Source: Rhinatrema bivittatum (taxonomy: Eukaryota > Chordata > Amphibia > Gymnophiona > Rhinatrematidae). From it: a stretch of 64,000 nucleotides of DNA. The first letter of the stretch is position 1. Every line of letters starts with the position of its first letter. The notes below the pieces were generated by a model that worked only from the letters and a program-made list of their open reading frames with translations, was not told the origin of the DNA and did no database searches. The stretch is from positions 213,203,898 to 213,267,897 of the forward strand of contig NC_042621.1 of NCBI RefSeq assembly GCF_901001135.1, written 5' to 3'. The translations under genes and the position numbers were made by a program. Below, in pieces: positions 23,281-35,700 of this stretch.

Positions 23281-24705
23281 AACCCAAAAACATTTTTGTT
23301 GACCATCGACCCATCAGTTTCATGTTTCATAAACAGTTTGTCAGGACAATTTACTGTTTAATCTCTCGCAAAATGAAAAAGCTGTGAGATATATTTCATT
23401 TGTTCATTCATCATTTTTTAGTTTTCTAATTTTTGTATACGCACAGGACAACATAATTCATATAGATGTTACAACAGAGTACATAAAATGCTATTTGAAA
23501 ACAATTTGTTGCCAGTAGAAACTAGAAAACATTGTTTTTCAAAACCATGGTCCCTGTCTATATTTCTTAGGAAACAGTTTCTTTGAAAAATTATTCAATT
23601 CATATTTAAATAAAATATTGCTATACTTACATACCGTAGACATCTCGTTAGCACTCCTAATAATTCTAATTCATTAACAAAATGCATTAACCACTTTTTG
23701 TTTTCTGATTAACTAAGTCATTTCTATGTCTCATCTAAAATGAAGTCAAATCTGTTTCAACACTAGGGCTATTTATGAATGTGTATGGCTACATAAAACC
23801 ATTCTTAAGCCCGTCTGAGGTCAGGAAAAGGGCTAGGTGTGGGCAGATGCCAGGAAGCCCATGCCACAGGAGGAAAGGCCGCTCCAGGGACTGTAAATGC
23901 ACACTTCCTCACAGCCTCTGGGCTAAGACTGAGCTGCTATTGCTGCCGCCCAGCAAATGGGTACAAGGCTCTTCAAGAAGGAGTAACTACTAAGTAAAGA
24001 TGTGTGAAGGAAGAGGACAGAGAGAAATGAAGGCCCCCAGGAGGAGTCAGAGACAAAATGCGGCAAATATCTGATCTGCCTGGGACATCAGACAGCCCCT
24101 CACCACCCCTAGCCAGAGAGAAAGGGAGAGAGAAACCTCATTGAACTTGAATAAATCTCAGTCTGAAAATAAACAGCTTAGGCCCACTCACTTAGGTCCC
24201 TAAGTATGATGGGACTCTGTATAATAAAACGCTGAATTCTTCCAGAGCCAGGCTTCTACTCTTCGGGCCAGCCAGGCCTGGGGAAGCTGCAGAGGCATTA
24301 TTCACAGGACATATGCGGAGAGAGTGTTATTGCACAAAAGTGACACCTAGGAGCTTATGTAATAATCAGCATTATTATCAGTGCTATGGTGCCAGTGTGT
24401 CAGGTTACACCCATCCAGCACTGACATCCCCTCCCCTCTTCTGATACAGATCTCCCCAACAAGTCCCCCCACCCCTGCTAATATATCACCATCACCCCTC
24501 CCACACACACACACACACAAGAGGGGAGAAGCCAACCTGTGTGCTTCCACATCACTGTTCCACTTCCAAATGCCATTCTTTCCGCCTCTCGTTTTGAGCA
24601 GCATATTGCGGACATATTTGGGGGTTACTGCCATGTTATACACTGTCCTTTGCAAATGCACGTGTTAAACCTGTTTTAACATGCATGTTAGTAGTATTAC
24701 TAGAG
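23280..24705. other. Intron sequence without recognised genes
   Basis: AT-rich unique sequence with a short (CA)n tract near 24503-24520. No exon or RNA gene was recognised. Confidence 0.55.
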
Positions 24706-24713
24706 TATTCAGC

Positions 24714-25950
24714 AATGGTTCTCAACTGTCTTTCTGTCAGGACACACCTGCCAGATGATGCTCACATATGGGATACATTGAACACATGACCATCATAGGG
24801 CTAAATGTAAACCTACACCCTGAATACACAGGAACCCCTCACCCCTAATAACGGGTGCACAACAGAACTAGGATATTTCCCTGTACAACTCACCATACAA
24901 AAAAGGTATTCTGATTCTGGTGTTATCTCAGTAACTGCAACACACACTCTCTCTACTATCAAGCACATTGTAAAATACAAAACACTCAGCACACGTGTGG
25001 CAAACCTGCTATACCATAGCAACACTAACTCTGAGGACTCAAACAGCACTAGCCCTACCTATGAAAAGGCAGCAGTGCAGCACCAATGCATGTCCTATTG
25101 AGAAAACACAAATGCCTACATGTTAGTAAAATACCTTACCTTGGTCACACACACAGAACCAACCTTCACCAAATGCAGAATAAAAGACCACAAATTACAA
25201 ATGTGGAGACAAAAACTGGAATTAAAACCCCAAAAAGCCACTCTGCATGCAGTGCAAAACTGGAGAACTAGAAACAGAAATACATTTCCTCCTACTACAT
25301 TACGCAAAATAAAAAATTGAAGAAACACACAATCCCAAAACTGATTTATTATGATTCTTGCACCCTGTCACCCCTTACTCCATGCCCCATCATCCCTCAC
25401 TTTTCCTAATTACTCCATTTAAATCATCCCCCTCACACTCACATCCCTGCCCAGGATTCCCAAATCCCTACCACATATCCTTTTCCCTGAGCTCCCTCTC
25501 TCCACTGCTCATCTCTCCCTGCCTCTTCCTCCCCTCTCTTCCCCTCCCTACCAAACTATCCCCAAACCCTTGTTTCTTTTATGTTCCTGCTCAGCAGCCC
25601 TCACATTCTCTCTCTCTTCCACTTCTCCCTGCCCAGCATCCCCAATCACTATTTCCCCATCCACTACATGGTAGAGAAAGCATTAGCAGCATCACTTCAA
25701 GACCCAGTAGGGGAAGATAAGTTGATGTCCTGCCAGGCCCAGAAGAGCAGGAGTTGGCAACATCTCGCTCTGATTTGGGTGAAGGAGGAAACAGCCTTCC
25801 ACTGGACCAGAAAGAGGAGAAAGAAGTGAGAATAATCTACCTTCAGGCCTGATAAAGGAGAAGTCAACCAACGGCCACCCAGGCTGATGAGAGAGCAGAC
25901 TCATGCTGGTCTACACTAGTGTGCCCCGACACATCTGTTGAGAACCACTG
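24714..25950. mobile_element. Probable hAT element relic (about 1.24 kb)
   Basis: The left end CAATGGTTCTCAACTGT and right end ACATCTGTTGAGAACCACTG are inverted and match the CAGTGGTTCTCAA terminus. ACACACCTG and TGCCCCGACACA follow as in Charlie-type elements. No clear 8-bp duplication remains. The interior open frames (such as 25358-25720) are proline/serine-biased from C-rich DNA and not a recognisable transposase. Confidence 0.6.
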
Positions 25951-25959
25951 GTTTAGAGC

Positions 25960-27130
25960 GTAGGCCTCCTAGAGAAAGGACTCAGGATGGATGTAAACTG
26001 GGTTCTGGAGAGAGTCATGGTCTGTGGTATTTGTAAGAGGGCAGTTTGTGGAATAACTGGGTTAAACATGATAGAGAGTTAAAAATGGGGGGAAACCCAG
26101 GTAATTGCAAATCGAGGCTCATGGCTCCATAGTCCATTATTAGCCAGTTCCAACTGCCAGGACAAAAAATAATAATAATGCTGTATTTGTCCCTCTGCCC
26201 TAAAAACAGTAAACTAAGCTGACAAATAGGATTACTATAGCACAGGTCACTTCAGGCACAGGCTGGGTCATACCTGTTTTTTTTCCCCATTGCATGCATG
26301 AACTTATAAATCTCATCTGGTTTCTCTAAGAAAAGCAGGGCTGCAGGTCTTAATCTTTACATATTTCTCTTCATTAATGATCAGCATAGTTGATCTCAGC
26401 AGCTTTTTTTCAGTCATATCATGTTCAATAAAATGGTTCTTTATATATGAATCAAGTTGCATGCTGATAGTTAATGAAGAGAAAAGACGTAAAATGAAAG
26501 TATTTACAGGAAAGAAAAGATGAAGAAGCCCAAAAATTATAGGAACAGTGAGGCTAACAAATGAATTATTTCCAGGTTACCAGGGAAAAGCCAAGCCAAA
26601 CCTGATTTTAACCTTATTCCATGGTTTTCTAGCAAGTTTCTCTCTATCCCATTTGCTAATACACAAAAATGCAATGAAATTACTGCATACACGATAGGAA
26701 AAACAACAAGCTTCTTAAGAGATTTTATGCAAATAAACAGCTGAGAATAGCAAGCATAAGCAAAGCAGGGCTTAAGCAGGATCATTTTAAAAGTCCATTC
26801 CAAGAGATATTTTAGACTATAATCCATTGCTATTTGATATCCTCATGGATAGAATTTATGCTGCCAGATGACAGACCTTCAGGTGCCTGTTCAAAATACA
26901 AACCTAGGAATTACTTTTTAAAATAATATGGTATACCCTGATGCCATTTGAGCAAATACTCTGGAGGTAAGTGGAAATTTAAAGATTAAAAGTAGGTGAT
27001 AGAATTTCAGAAATTAAATAAAGAAGCAAATTATTAAAAATGACATACTTAAAGAGCCCAACTTTCAAAACAGTCCTTGGTGCAACAGTTGTGTTTGTAA
27101 GTAGATGTGAGAAGATTTATGCTAGTGCAT
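25960..27130. other. Intron sequence without recognised genes
   Basis: AT-rich, no repeats recognised apart from short AATAAT runs. No open frame resembles a known protein. Confidence 0.55.
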
Positions 27131-27156
27131 TTCTGACCCGAAAGTATGCGCATATA

Positions 27157-27690
27157 GGGGCAGATCTTAAAACATGCGAGCGGGCGTAGATTTGTTTGCG
27201 GAACCCGGCGCAAACAAATCTACGTCCGATTTTATAACATGCGCGTGCAGCTGTGCACATGTTATAAAATCCAGGGTCGGCACGCGCAAGGGGGTGCACG
27301 ATTGTGCAACTTGCGCACGCCAAGCCGCACAGCCTTCCTCCGTTCCCTCCGCCTCCCCTCACCTTCCCCTCCCTTCCCCTACCTAACCTGCCCCCCAGCC
27401 CTACCTAAAAAACACCCCTTACCTTTGTTCCAAAAGTTACGCCTGCCTGAGGCCTCAGGCAGGCGTAACTTGCGCGCCCGCCGGCCGGCTGCTGGGGCCA
27501 TGCCCCGGCACAGGCCACTGTGTCAGAGCACTTGGCCCTGCCCCGTACCGCCGCTACGCCCCCGGCCATGCCCCCGGACCACGGCCCCACCCATGGCCCC
27601 GCCCCTGGACCGCAGCCCCACCCATGGCCCCACCCCCAGACCGCCCCTTTTTCGAAGCCCCTGGACATACGCGCGTCCCGTTTCTCTGTT
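27157..27690. repeat. GC-rich hairpin-chain repeat, copy 2
   Basis: Begins GGGGCAGATCTTAAAAC, like the copies at 45365 and 50865. Contains successive hairpins: perfect 16-bp arms 27185-27200/27209-27224 (CGTAGATTTGTTTGCG), an ATAACATG stem near 27230-27270, and a perfect 34-base palindrome at 27436-27469. A GGCCCCACCCATGGC-type minisatellite covers 27540-27640. The proline-rich open frame here is not a gene. The right end is not defined. Confidence 0.55.
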
Positions 27691-28100
27691 TTTTAAAATA
27701 CACATGTACCTTTTACTCATGAAATAAGTTTAAGGCCAGGCAACCAAAGTCCCACCCTGCCATTATTAACATGGTGGGAAGGTGGGCATTCTACCCACCA
27801 GATAGCTCCAAGGTCTGATAGGTTACGAAGTGTCTCTATGGTATGGGGTGCCAACGTAGTGGATATTTTGCTGGTCTGCTCCTTCCCATCCCTCACTCTC
27901 TCATTTTCTTATCCTCTTCCTTCTTAACCTGTGGTCTTCCTGGGGTTTTGATTCAAGTGGGGGCCTTTCAGACTCCTGATTGTATCATTTTCACAGAGGA
28001 TGTCAGTTAGGGCTGGGTTTACCCTGCAACTATTTAGATGTGGATTGCACTTCTCACATTCTCTCACCTGGTGGCTTCTTGGTGATTCCTCTCATCCTTT

Positions 28101-28675
28101 GATATCTTTATAAGGAGCAATGTAGCTTTCCAAACAATGCAGAGTAAACCACAGCTCAGAGTTCCAGATTTTGTTTCTTTTGGGGGTTTTTTAAAATGTT
28201 ATTATGTTACAAGCTCCAATACCACGCCTCCATCCCATGACAATCTCATTGTGCTGTAATTATTTTTCTATTTCTTCACTGCCACCGACTGGTCTTTCTC
28301 TACAGAAAATCCCTCAAAGCACCCTTATATTCATCCCTTTTGTAACATTTAATATGGCTGTTGAAATGCTAAAAACAAGTATGTTAAAAGTTTAACCAGT
28401 ATGTTAAAGGTCAGCATTGAGTTTTACTTCTGCCTTCTGGGCTCAAATTACAAGAAACCATATGACTTATAAGAATACAGTCTTATTAACATATATGATA
28501 TAAACATATTAATGCCAACCAGTTGGAAAATATTATGCATACAAACAAACTAACCTATTGTTATATAAGCTAAGGAGCAGTGACATATTTATAGTGAGTA
28601 TAATGGCTCTGGAACTCTGAGCTGTGGTTTACTCTGCATTGTTTGGAAAGCTACATTGCTCCTTATAAAGATATC
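28101..28675. repeat. Unit bounded by identical 68-bp inverted repeats
   Basis: Positions 28101-28168 and 28608-28675 are exact reverse complements (outer ends GATATCTTTATAAGG), enclosing 439 bp of sequence that shows no inverted symmetry. It may be a small DNA transposon or an in-situ inverted duplication. No target duplication is clear. The interior has only short open frames. Confidence 0.85.
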
Positions 28676-29409
28676 TTACAATAAAACTAAAGATTTATTT
28701 TTCTCTTACTGGCTATTGGCATCAGTATTTACCAGCACCCCCTACACTAGAACTGACAAAAGAGGTAGCTATTTTACTTTTAGTCCTCAGTGGAAATCAT
28801 GGCATGTTGCAAGGAGTTACTGTGGTAGGGGCCACTAAGCAGGTAATGGTAGTGGGGGTTACTTGGCAATAGTGATCATAATATAATCAAATATGATTAA
28901 TAACTGGCCGTAGGACATTAAGAAAAATTGCTGCTCTAGAATTTAACTTTCAAAAGGGAGAATTTGATAAATTAGGAAAATGGAAAAAACTAAATGGTAC
29001 AGCTGGAAAGGTTAAATGTTTACATCAGGCATGGACCTTGTGTAAAATACCATCTTGGAAGCCCAGAACACAAGTATTCTACACATTGAAAAAAAGTGGC
29101 AAGAAGGCCTAATGACTGCTGGCATAGTTAAAAGGCAAGGTGACACAGGCTATTAAAGCCAGAATAACTTCTTTAAAAAATGGCACAAGGATCCAAATGA
29201 AGAAAACAGGAAAAAAAAACATAAGCCCTGGCATGTTAGATACAAAACATTGATAAGACAGGCAAAAACTCAGCAGAGATAAAAACTCATAATAACACAA
29301 TACATCCAAAGCAGGAAGCCTGCAAGGGTGTCAACTGGCCTGCTAGATGATTGAAGGATAAAAGGGCCATTTAGGGAAAACAAAGACGAAGTGAAAAGAA
29401 GCTGATGGT

Positions 29410-30385
29410 AGCTGTTAAACCAGCGCACAAACACACATTTGGACGCATTTATCGGCCTGCACCCAGAGACGTGGCCATTTTATAAATATGCACCTATATG
29501 CGTGCATGTTATAAAATAGCCTGCCTGCACACACATGTGTGCACAATTCAAAGTGGACACATGCATATGCACCAAATGCTACTCTGTGGTATCGCCTTCA
29601 CTCCCTCCATATGCCATTTCTGTTAAAACTCCATTTTTCACTACTCCCTTTCATATTATATTTATAGTGTTTCTAGGCTCCCTATGTTTTTCATTTAAGT
29701 TATGTTTAATTTTTCACCTTTATAAGTTGCGTTTAATTGATATATATTGCATTATTTATGTTTACTTGTTTTATGTATAAGACTTCATATATTATCTTCA
29801 TGTTAAATGTATAACGCCCTGGCATATGTTCCTGTTCTCTGTACACCGATGCGATATCTCTGATGAGCGGCGGTATATAAAAAACAATAAAAAATAGAAT
29901 AAAATGCAGCTTCTAGTCTACCACATTAGTAGGGGAATTTTAAAACACATGTATACATATGCATTTACCACTTTTCCCAGTTCATTCCCAGTTCTACCAG
30001 GTAAGTAATAGAACTTCCAAACCTCCCTAGTTTAATAGCCAGCCTTCTCCCCTGTTAGCCCCAATCCTTAAAAACCCAGAGATCTTTCTATTTATCTTTA
30101 TCTTACTACTTGTACATCCTCCATAGCAGAAGTAAAGTTACATGGCTGGGGATCCCGACACATGCTTGTGTGCGTATTTACATGCTAATTTGAAGTTGAA
30201 ATCCAGGAACGCCCATGCCCCGCCCAAACCATGTCCACACCGTGCCCCCTTTTTGGAGCTTTTCATTTGTGTGTACAGCAGGAGCTATGTGCGTATTTGA
30301 TCAGCTTTTAAAATCCACTCAGTGCATGATGGTGCAACATATTTGCGTATCTCCCGGTTTTGATGCACATCAGGCTTTTAAAATT
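29410..30385 (+). repeat. Nested repeats inside the decayed LINE, including an L2-type 3' tail
   Basis: The outer part has GCGCACAAACACAC / TTTTATAAATATGC-like words resembling the hairpin-chain family. Within it, about 29590-29905 ends with CGGTATATAAAAAACAATAAAAAATAG, a typical L2-type 3' tail. Borders are approximate. Confidence 0.45.
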
Positions 30386-31299
30386 CATTTTTAAGTAAAT
30401 TGCTTCAGTGTTTATGAAGGAGGACTTTGGGGTTCTACTCATGCTGGAAATGGTATTTAATGTGATGATTTGGAGGAACTAAAACATATCAAGGTAAACC
30501 TGGGGCAAATTGATCAACTGAAGAGTAGCAAATCTCCTAGAACAGATGGTTGCTACTCAGATTTCTGAAATAACTTAAACATGAAATTGCAGACCTGTTA
30601 TTAATAATTTATAACATACATTAAAATCAATTGTACCTGAACATTGGAAGGTGACCAAAATAACAGCCTTTAAAAGGGCTCCAGGGGTGATCCAGGCAAC
30701 TATAGGCCAGTGAGCCTGACATCAGTGCTGAGAAAAATAATAGAAACTATCTAAAGAACAAAATTACAGAACATATAGACATGGTTTGGTGGGACACGGC
30801 CAACATGGATTTATCCAAGGAAGTCTTACTTTACCAATCTGTTCCATTTTTTTTTTAATGGTTAATAAACATTTGAATAATGGTGAGCCAATATTGTAGT
30901 TGGATTTTCAGAAAGTATTAGACAAAGTTCCTTATTAGGGACACCTGAGAAAATTAAAAAGTTATGGGATGGGGGTCAATGTTCTACTGCGGATTATAAA
31001 CTGGCTAAAAGGAAACAGAGAGTAGAGCTAAATGGTAAACAGTAGAATACTCCAGGGAACTGTACTAGAACTGGTGATTTTTAATATGTTTATACATGAA
31101 AAGGGAACAGAGATAAAGGTGATCAAATTTGCAAATGATGCAAAATTACTCTGACTTGTTAAATCACAATCAGATGATGAGAAATTGCAGATGAAATTTA
31201 ATGTGAATAAGTGCAATGTGATACACATAGGAAAAAGTAATCCAAACTGAATTTATAAGATGTTAAGTTCCATACTAGAGGTCATCACTTAGGAGAAGG

Positions 31300-32210
31300 T
31301 GTTATGATTGTGGACCCTTGTTTCGGGGTAGCAGCTACCGCGAAGGGCGAGGCCTGTTGGACCGTAGACTTGCTAGAAGACTTCACCCTGGAAGCACGTG
31401 ACCCCCCCAGGAAGAGCCCGTAGGGGTCCAGCCGCTGGGACTTAGGTGACTCTTCTGAAGACTGAAAGATGTCTGGATGCAGGCGCCTCCTGCAGGTCGT
31501 GGGTTCCAGACGGCTGGCGCCTCCAGCAGGTCGTGACAGTTTAAGGATGGGTTTCCAGAAGGGTTCAAATTCAGTCCAGAAATCAATACCTCAGCAGAAT
31601 CCGAATCCGGTCCAGGGTTGAAGCAGGAAAAGGGTCCGCAGTCGTACCAGGATCGAGGCAGGAGAAGGGTCCGAAGCCGTACCAGGATCGAGGCAGGAGA
31701 AGGGTCCGAAGCCGTACCAGGGTCAAGCCAGAGAAGACACGTCCACCAGTCCAGAAGTCAGCAACAAAGAATCAATCCACGGAGCAGGGAAGAAGGACGG
31801 ACGAAGAAGCAAAACCAGGAGCCAGGAACCACTCAAGGCAGGAACCTCAATACTAAGGCAAGGACTGGATGCTCAGCCCTTGCCTTAAGTACAGGAAGCG
31901 GAAGGAGGAGCTGTAAAGGGAGCCATGACACTTCCTGTCATGGCCCCTTTAAGAATTCAGTACAGCCGCGCACGCGGCCCTAAGAGGAGCAGGGGGAGGA
32001 GTCAGCTAGCCGCGGAGCCATGCTGCCAGCTCCACAATGGTGGCGGTAAAGACGCGAACAGGCAGGGCTGCCTGCCCTGCAGATCCCTGAAGTCAGCCCC
32101 GGCGATCCGGGTGAGTCCCTTGCTGCCCCGGGTCTTTTCCTCGTTGCGGCCGACCGCGGCCGGCGGCCATGACACCCGGTCCCGGTCTGCCGCGACCGAC
32201 ATTTCTAACA
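31300..32210 (+). mobile_element. Solo LTR (911 bp), TSD GAAGG
   Basis: It begins TGTTATGATTGTGG and ends ATTTCTAACA, with GAAGG directly repeated at 31295-31299 and 32211-32215. TG...CA ends and a 5-bp duplication indicate an LTR retrotransposon (Gypsy-like or ERV) reduced to one LTR. It interrupts the older LINE, whose sequence resumes right after the second GAAGG. A 36-bp tandem repeat lies at about 31625-31725. The open frame 31618-31983 is repeat-derived. Confidence 0.88.
31625..31725 (+). repeat. 36-bp tandem repeat inside the solo LTR
   Basis: Three units of AGGAGAAGGGTCCGAAGCC with GTACCAGGATCGAGGC, nearly identical. Confidence 0.85.
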
Positions 32211-32513
32211 GAAGGCTCTTTGTATCATCATAGGCAATATGTTGAAATTCCCTGATCAGTGTATGGTCAACCCCCCCCCTCCCCCCAGAATTTTAGGAAT
32301 TATTTGGAAAGGAATGAAGAATAAAACATAGAATATCATAAAGTCTGGTATAATGGAGTTAGGCTTCAGCTTGTCTATGGGAATGAATTCAAACTGGATG
32401 GTTATACTTCACACTTATATACAAGTGACAGGACTTTAAAGTAAGCCCCGTGTCACTGGAGTATTGCCCTAGGAAAAACTTTTTTTGGGGGGGGGGGAGG
32501 TGGAGAATTACTG

Positions 32514-33850
32514 TGACCTCTACTGATTTATGGTGATGGTTGGTAAGTTCCTGTGGGAGAGACACTATAGAGAATCACTATGGCAGGGACACTATAGAGA
32601 ATCATTATGACTGTTGCCTGTGGATATTATTTCCTGCAAAGACTATTTCAGAATATCTGATTAAGATGGATTTCGCTTTAAGAAAGAAAAAAGGACCAAT
32701 GCAAGCATCCTCAAATGAAATGGCAGGTGATGGTATTCATCCAGAACAAGAAATGACTGTATTTCATGATGACTCTAACAATTACAGTTTATGCCAAAAG
32801 TGGACAGGCTTCACTTAATCTCTATGGCTGCTATGGTTGTGTGCATATTTCAGAGAATTATCCAGGGGAAGGGTATATTTTCTAAAGGGAAGAGTTTCTG
32901 TAAAGAGAACTGAGGGGTAGGAGGAGTTTGGATCCTAAATCAAGTCCTTGCAGCCATCTTTTTTGCTTTGTACCAATGTTAATCTATGTCATTTAACCTC
33001 TACCTCAAATTTCAGTGATGGATGGGGAGAACTGTGAGCAGAGTGTGGGAATTTGTGCATGCCTTTAAGCAGTAATGGGAGGAGGATCTTCTAGAGGGAG
33101 TATGTCTGAACTGCTTATAACTCTGTGCTCAAGGTTTTGGCAGGAGTTGGAAATCCAGGGTAGACATTAGGAAGTTGGAGAGACCGGAGTGCCTCTCCTT
33201 AAGGAGGGGGCTCTGTAGGGGCTTTCTTCCTTATGAGGAAAGGCTTGAGGCATGTTTCTTCTCAAGGGGAGCCTAATAAGAGAGCAGGAGTCGGTCCCCA
33301 AGAAGGAAAAAGCGAGCTGGCGGCCCTTCAATGGGCTTGGAGAATCTACAGGCAGCCATGTTTTTTTGCACCGACACAGGATATAAGCTTGTACCTCCAT
33401 GAGTTCAGTGCCTCGGCTTGGCGTTCCCTGTGTTCCTGGTTATGGCCCTTGTTGTTCTTATTCTTGTTCTTGTCTTACCCTGCCCCTGCTTTACGTGTTC
33501 TACTCTTGTTTTGGTTCTTGTTGGTACTGGCCCAATTCTGTGGCCATCAGGTGTCCTGAGTGTTTCAGTTCTCGTTTTGTATTTTGATCTGTTTTGCCCT
33601 GTATTTGGCCCAGGTTTGTGGCCTTCTGATTTTTTTTCCTTTGTCTTGTTTGATAGGCCAGTCCTAGTCTTGATCTAGTCAGCTCTAGCTGGGTCCAGAC
33701 CCACTTCTGCTCTGGGAGTTATGACCACCGGCAGTCCTGCCATCACAGCTATACAGTCCGTGGAGGGTCCCATGATTGCAGTCTGAAAGGGCAAAAGCTT
33801 GGAAAGCTGGGGATCCCTTGCTTATGGTCCCAAGGAATATTTCTATAACA
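32514..33850 (+). mobile_element. Possible LTR-like insertion
   Basis: TACTG occurs at 32509-32513 and again at 33851-33855, bounding sequence that begins TGACC and ends ATAACA. The second half has a TATA-like ATATAAGC at about 33380 followed by a long T/C-rich (CTTGTTCTTGT) leader, as in some amphibian LTRs. A 5-base match could be chance and the ends are not good inverted repeats. Open frames in the T-rich part are not recognisable proteins. Confidence 0.3.
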
Positions 33851-33859
33851 TACTGGAAG

Positions 33860-35130
33860 GATACTGAGTGGCTCCAGGGTGATAAGATGTACCTAAGAGA
33901 TAAGTAATGATGTGGATATGCTTCAAGAGAACTGAAAGAGAAATGTGACATAATCTGTCTTAAAGAAGAGAGGAGAGAAGAGAAGTAAATTTGGTATTTA
34001 CTGTAGCAATTTCATGATGTACCTATTTGAAGGAAGAAAAGATATTGTTTTTTGCAGTTGCTGATTCCGTTACAAACATGCTGTGAGATCCTGTGAACCC
34101 TATCAAATTAGTCCCATAAAACTTTGTACACTCTGATTGCTGGAACCCCAGAAATAGTTTTTGTTTGTTGAAGATACCTTTGATGTGAGACCCTCCTCTT
34201 CCCAACAAGTGAGGAAGCAATTAGGATAGCAATGAGGAAGCAGTCACTGAGTGGGAAAAGGTGTTAGGATTTTCTCTTTCTCCACATTAGTAAATATTAT
34301 CCTTGTTTTGAGCCAGGTCCACTACACCATCCACTTGAATAATTTATTTCAGTTGAACTCTTATACAGACTGGTGCATAACTCTTAAACATGGGTCAGGC
34401 ACTCTTTCATTTTATATGCCCCATCCTGGGAGCTACATGCACCGTAGCACTCCCCTGCTCTAAAACACACATTCGTACTCCCTGTTGTTTATTTATTTTA
34501 AAACATTTATATCCCGCTATATCCAATGTTCTAAGTGACTTATAACAAAACCCAAGCATCTTCTCCCTTCCAAAAATGGTAATAATCAGATTAGATGCCT
34601 CCATGCTGGTACATGCCCATCCCCACCCAACGGCCATTTCTCTTTTGTACCCCCACATCCACATTCCAAATCATGTCAGCGCAGACTCAGTCTGGGCAGT
34701 GATCCTGGCTTCCTCTTACCCATTCATCTTCCCTTTGTGTACACCAATCTACACACACAAGTATGTCTGCCCATATCAGCTCATCCACACACCAATCTAT
34801 GCATACTGAGCTGCCTGTTAAGCTGTATGTTCTCAAAATAGTCAAAATCAGAAACATGTTCCTCCACTGATGCAAACCTGACTTAGCAAGTCACAGTCAC
34901 CCCTGCAATTCCCCAACCAGATCCAACTCCAAAGCATTCTGGCACAGACCCAGTCTGGACAGGGATTCTTCCATACCCTCAATCGCTCACTCTCTATCCA
35001 ATGATGTCAACTTGCATACATATCTGCCCACTAGGCCCACTGCCAGCCACAATCAATTCCAGCTGAACCAGTACCTTCCTCCCACTCTCACCCCCCATGT
35101 GCCATATCCACAATCCAAACTATTGACTAG
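33860..35130. other. Intron with a short LINE tail
   Basis: Around 34486-34560, TTTATTTATTTTAAAACATTTATATCCCGC reads on the minus strand as another L2-type 3' tail. The rest shows no gene or family that I recognise. Confidence 0.45.
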
Positions 35131-35134
35131 ATTT

Positions 35135-35700
35135 ATCAAAATGTGATAATTTTCACATGAATAACGCTCGCAAAAAGGAAAAGGGGCATGGCTATGATAA
35201 CTAGAGTTACTGCACTGTGCATAGGTATTTTATCACAATGTGCATTAAAGTTATTTGTTACTTTTGGTTCTCTGGGGGGGGGGGGCGGGGGAGAAAGACT
35301 CTTTAGAAAGCTTTCATAGTAGTCAATTATTTATACCACTATGGGAGGGCCAGCTAGTAACTTGAGGTGAGGTTTTGGGGGTGGTCTAGGGATTGGGAGC
35401 CAGTTTTACATGTACAGTAAGATGTACGAACAGCACAGTACATATCAGCGAAGATCTGACGTGATTTGGAGTGAGGAAATGTCACAGAAAGATGAGGTTT
35501 CAACAAAGGCCCTAGCTTGATACTACCCTGGTAGAAATCTCATCTTTCTGTGACATTCCTCCCTCCCCTTTGAATAAATTCAAAAAAATTTCATTCACAC
35601 CATGCATTGCACTAAATATCACATATGTTACGGTGTTATCACGGGCCTTAGGGTCCTAACACCCGCCATAACGCAATTGATAAATGACTCTGTATGGCTG
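35135..35700 (+). repeat. Fold-back repeat family 1, copy C
   Basis: Begins CTAGATTTATCAAAATGTG, contains a poly-G plus GA tract, ACTTGAGGTGAGGTTTTGG, and GTACGAACAGCACAGTA. It ends CGCAATTGATAAATGACTCTG. It follows the same order as the copies at 570-1478 and 2392-4258. AGATGAGGTTTCAAC and GGTAGAAATCTCATCTTTCTGTGACA form a short central hairpin. Confidence 0.6.

Larger units (their letters stand above)
28880..32460 (+). mobile_element. Decayed non-LTR retrotransposon (CR1/Rex1-type), broken by insertions
   Basis: Translated pieces in order are FNFQKGEFDKLGKW (linker region), AWTLCKIPSWKP, then after an interruption (about 29410-30385) NCFSVFMKEDFG, then DPGNYRPVSLTSVLRKIIET near 30690, the conserved start of the reverse transcriptase. 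QHGFIQGS and a degraded polymerase region follow. A solo LTR at 31300-32210 interrupts it and the C-terminal remnant continues from 32216 to about 32400. Many stops and frameshifts make it a pseudogene. Confidence 0.7.

Noticed and set aside
27239..27727. 162-codon Pro/Arg-rich frame
   Set aside because: It lies in a GC-rich hairpin repeat with a GGCCCCACCCATGGC tandem motif and has no recognisable domain.
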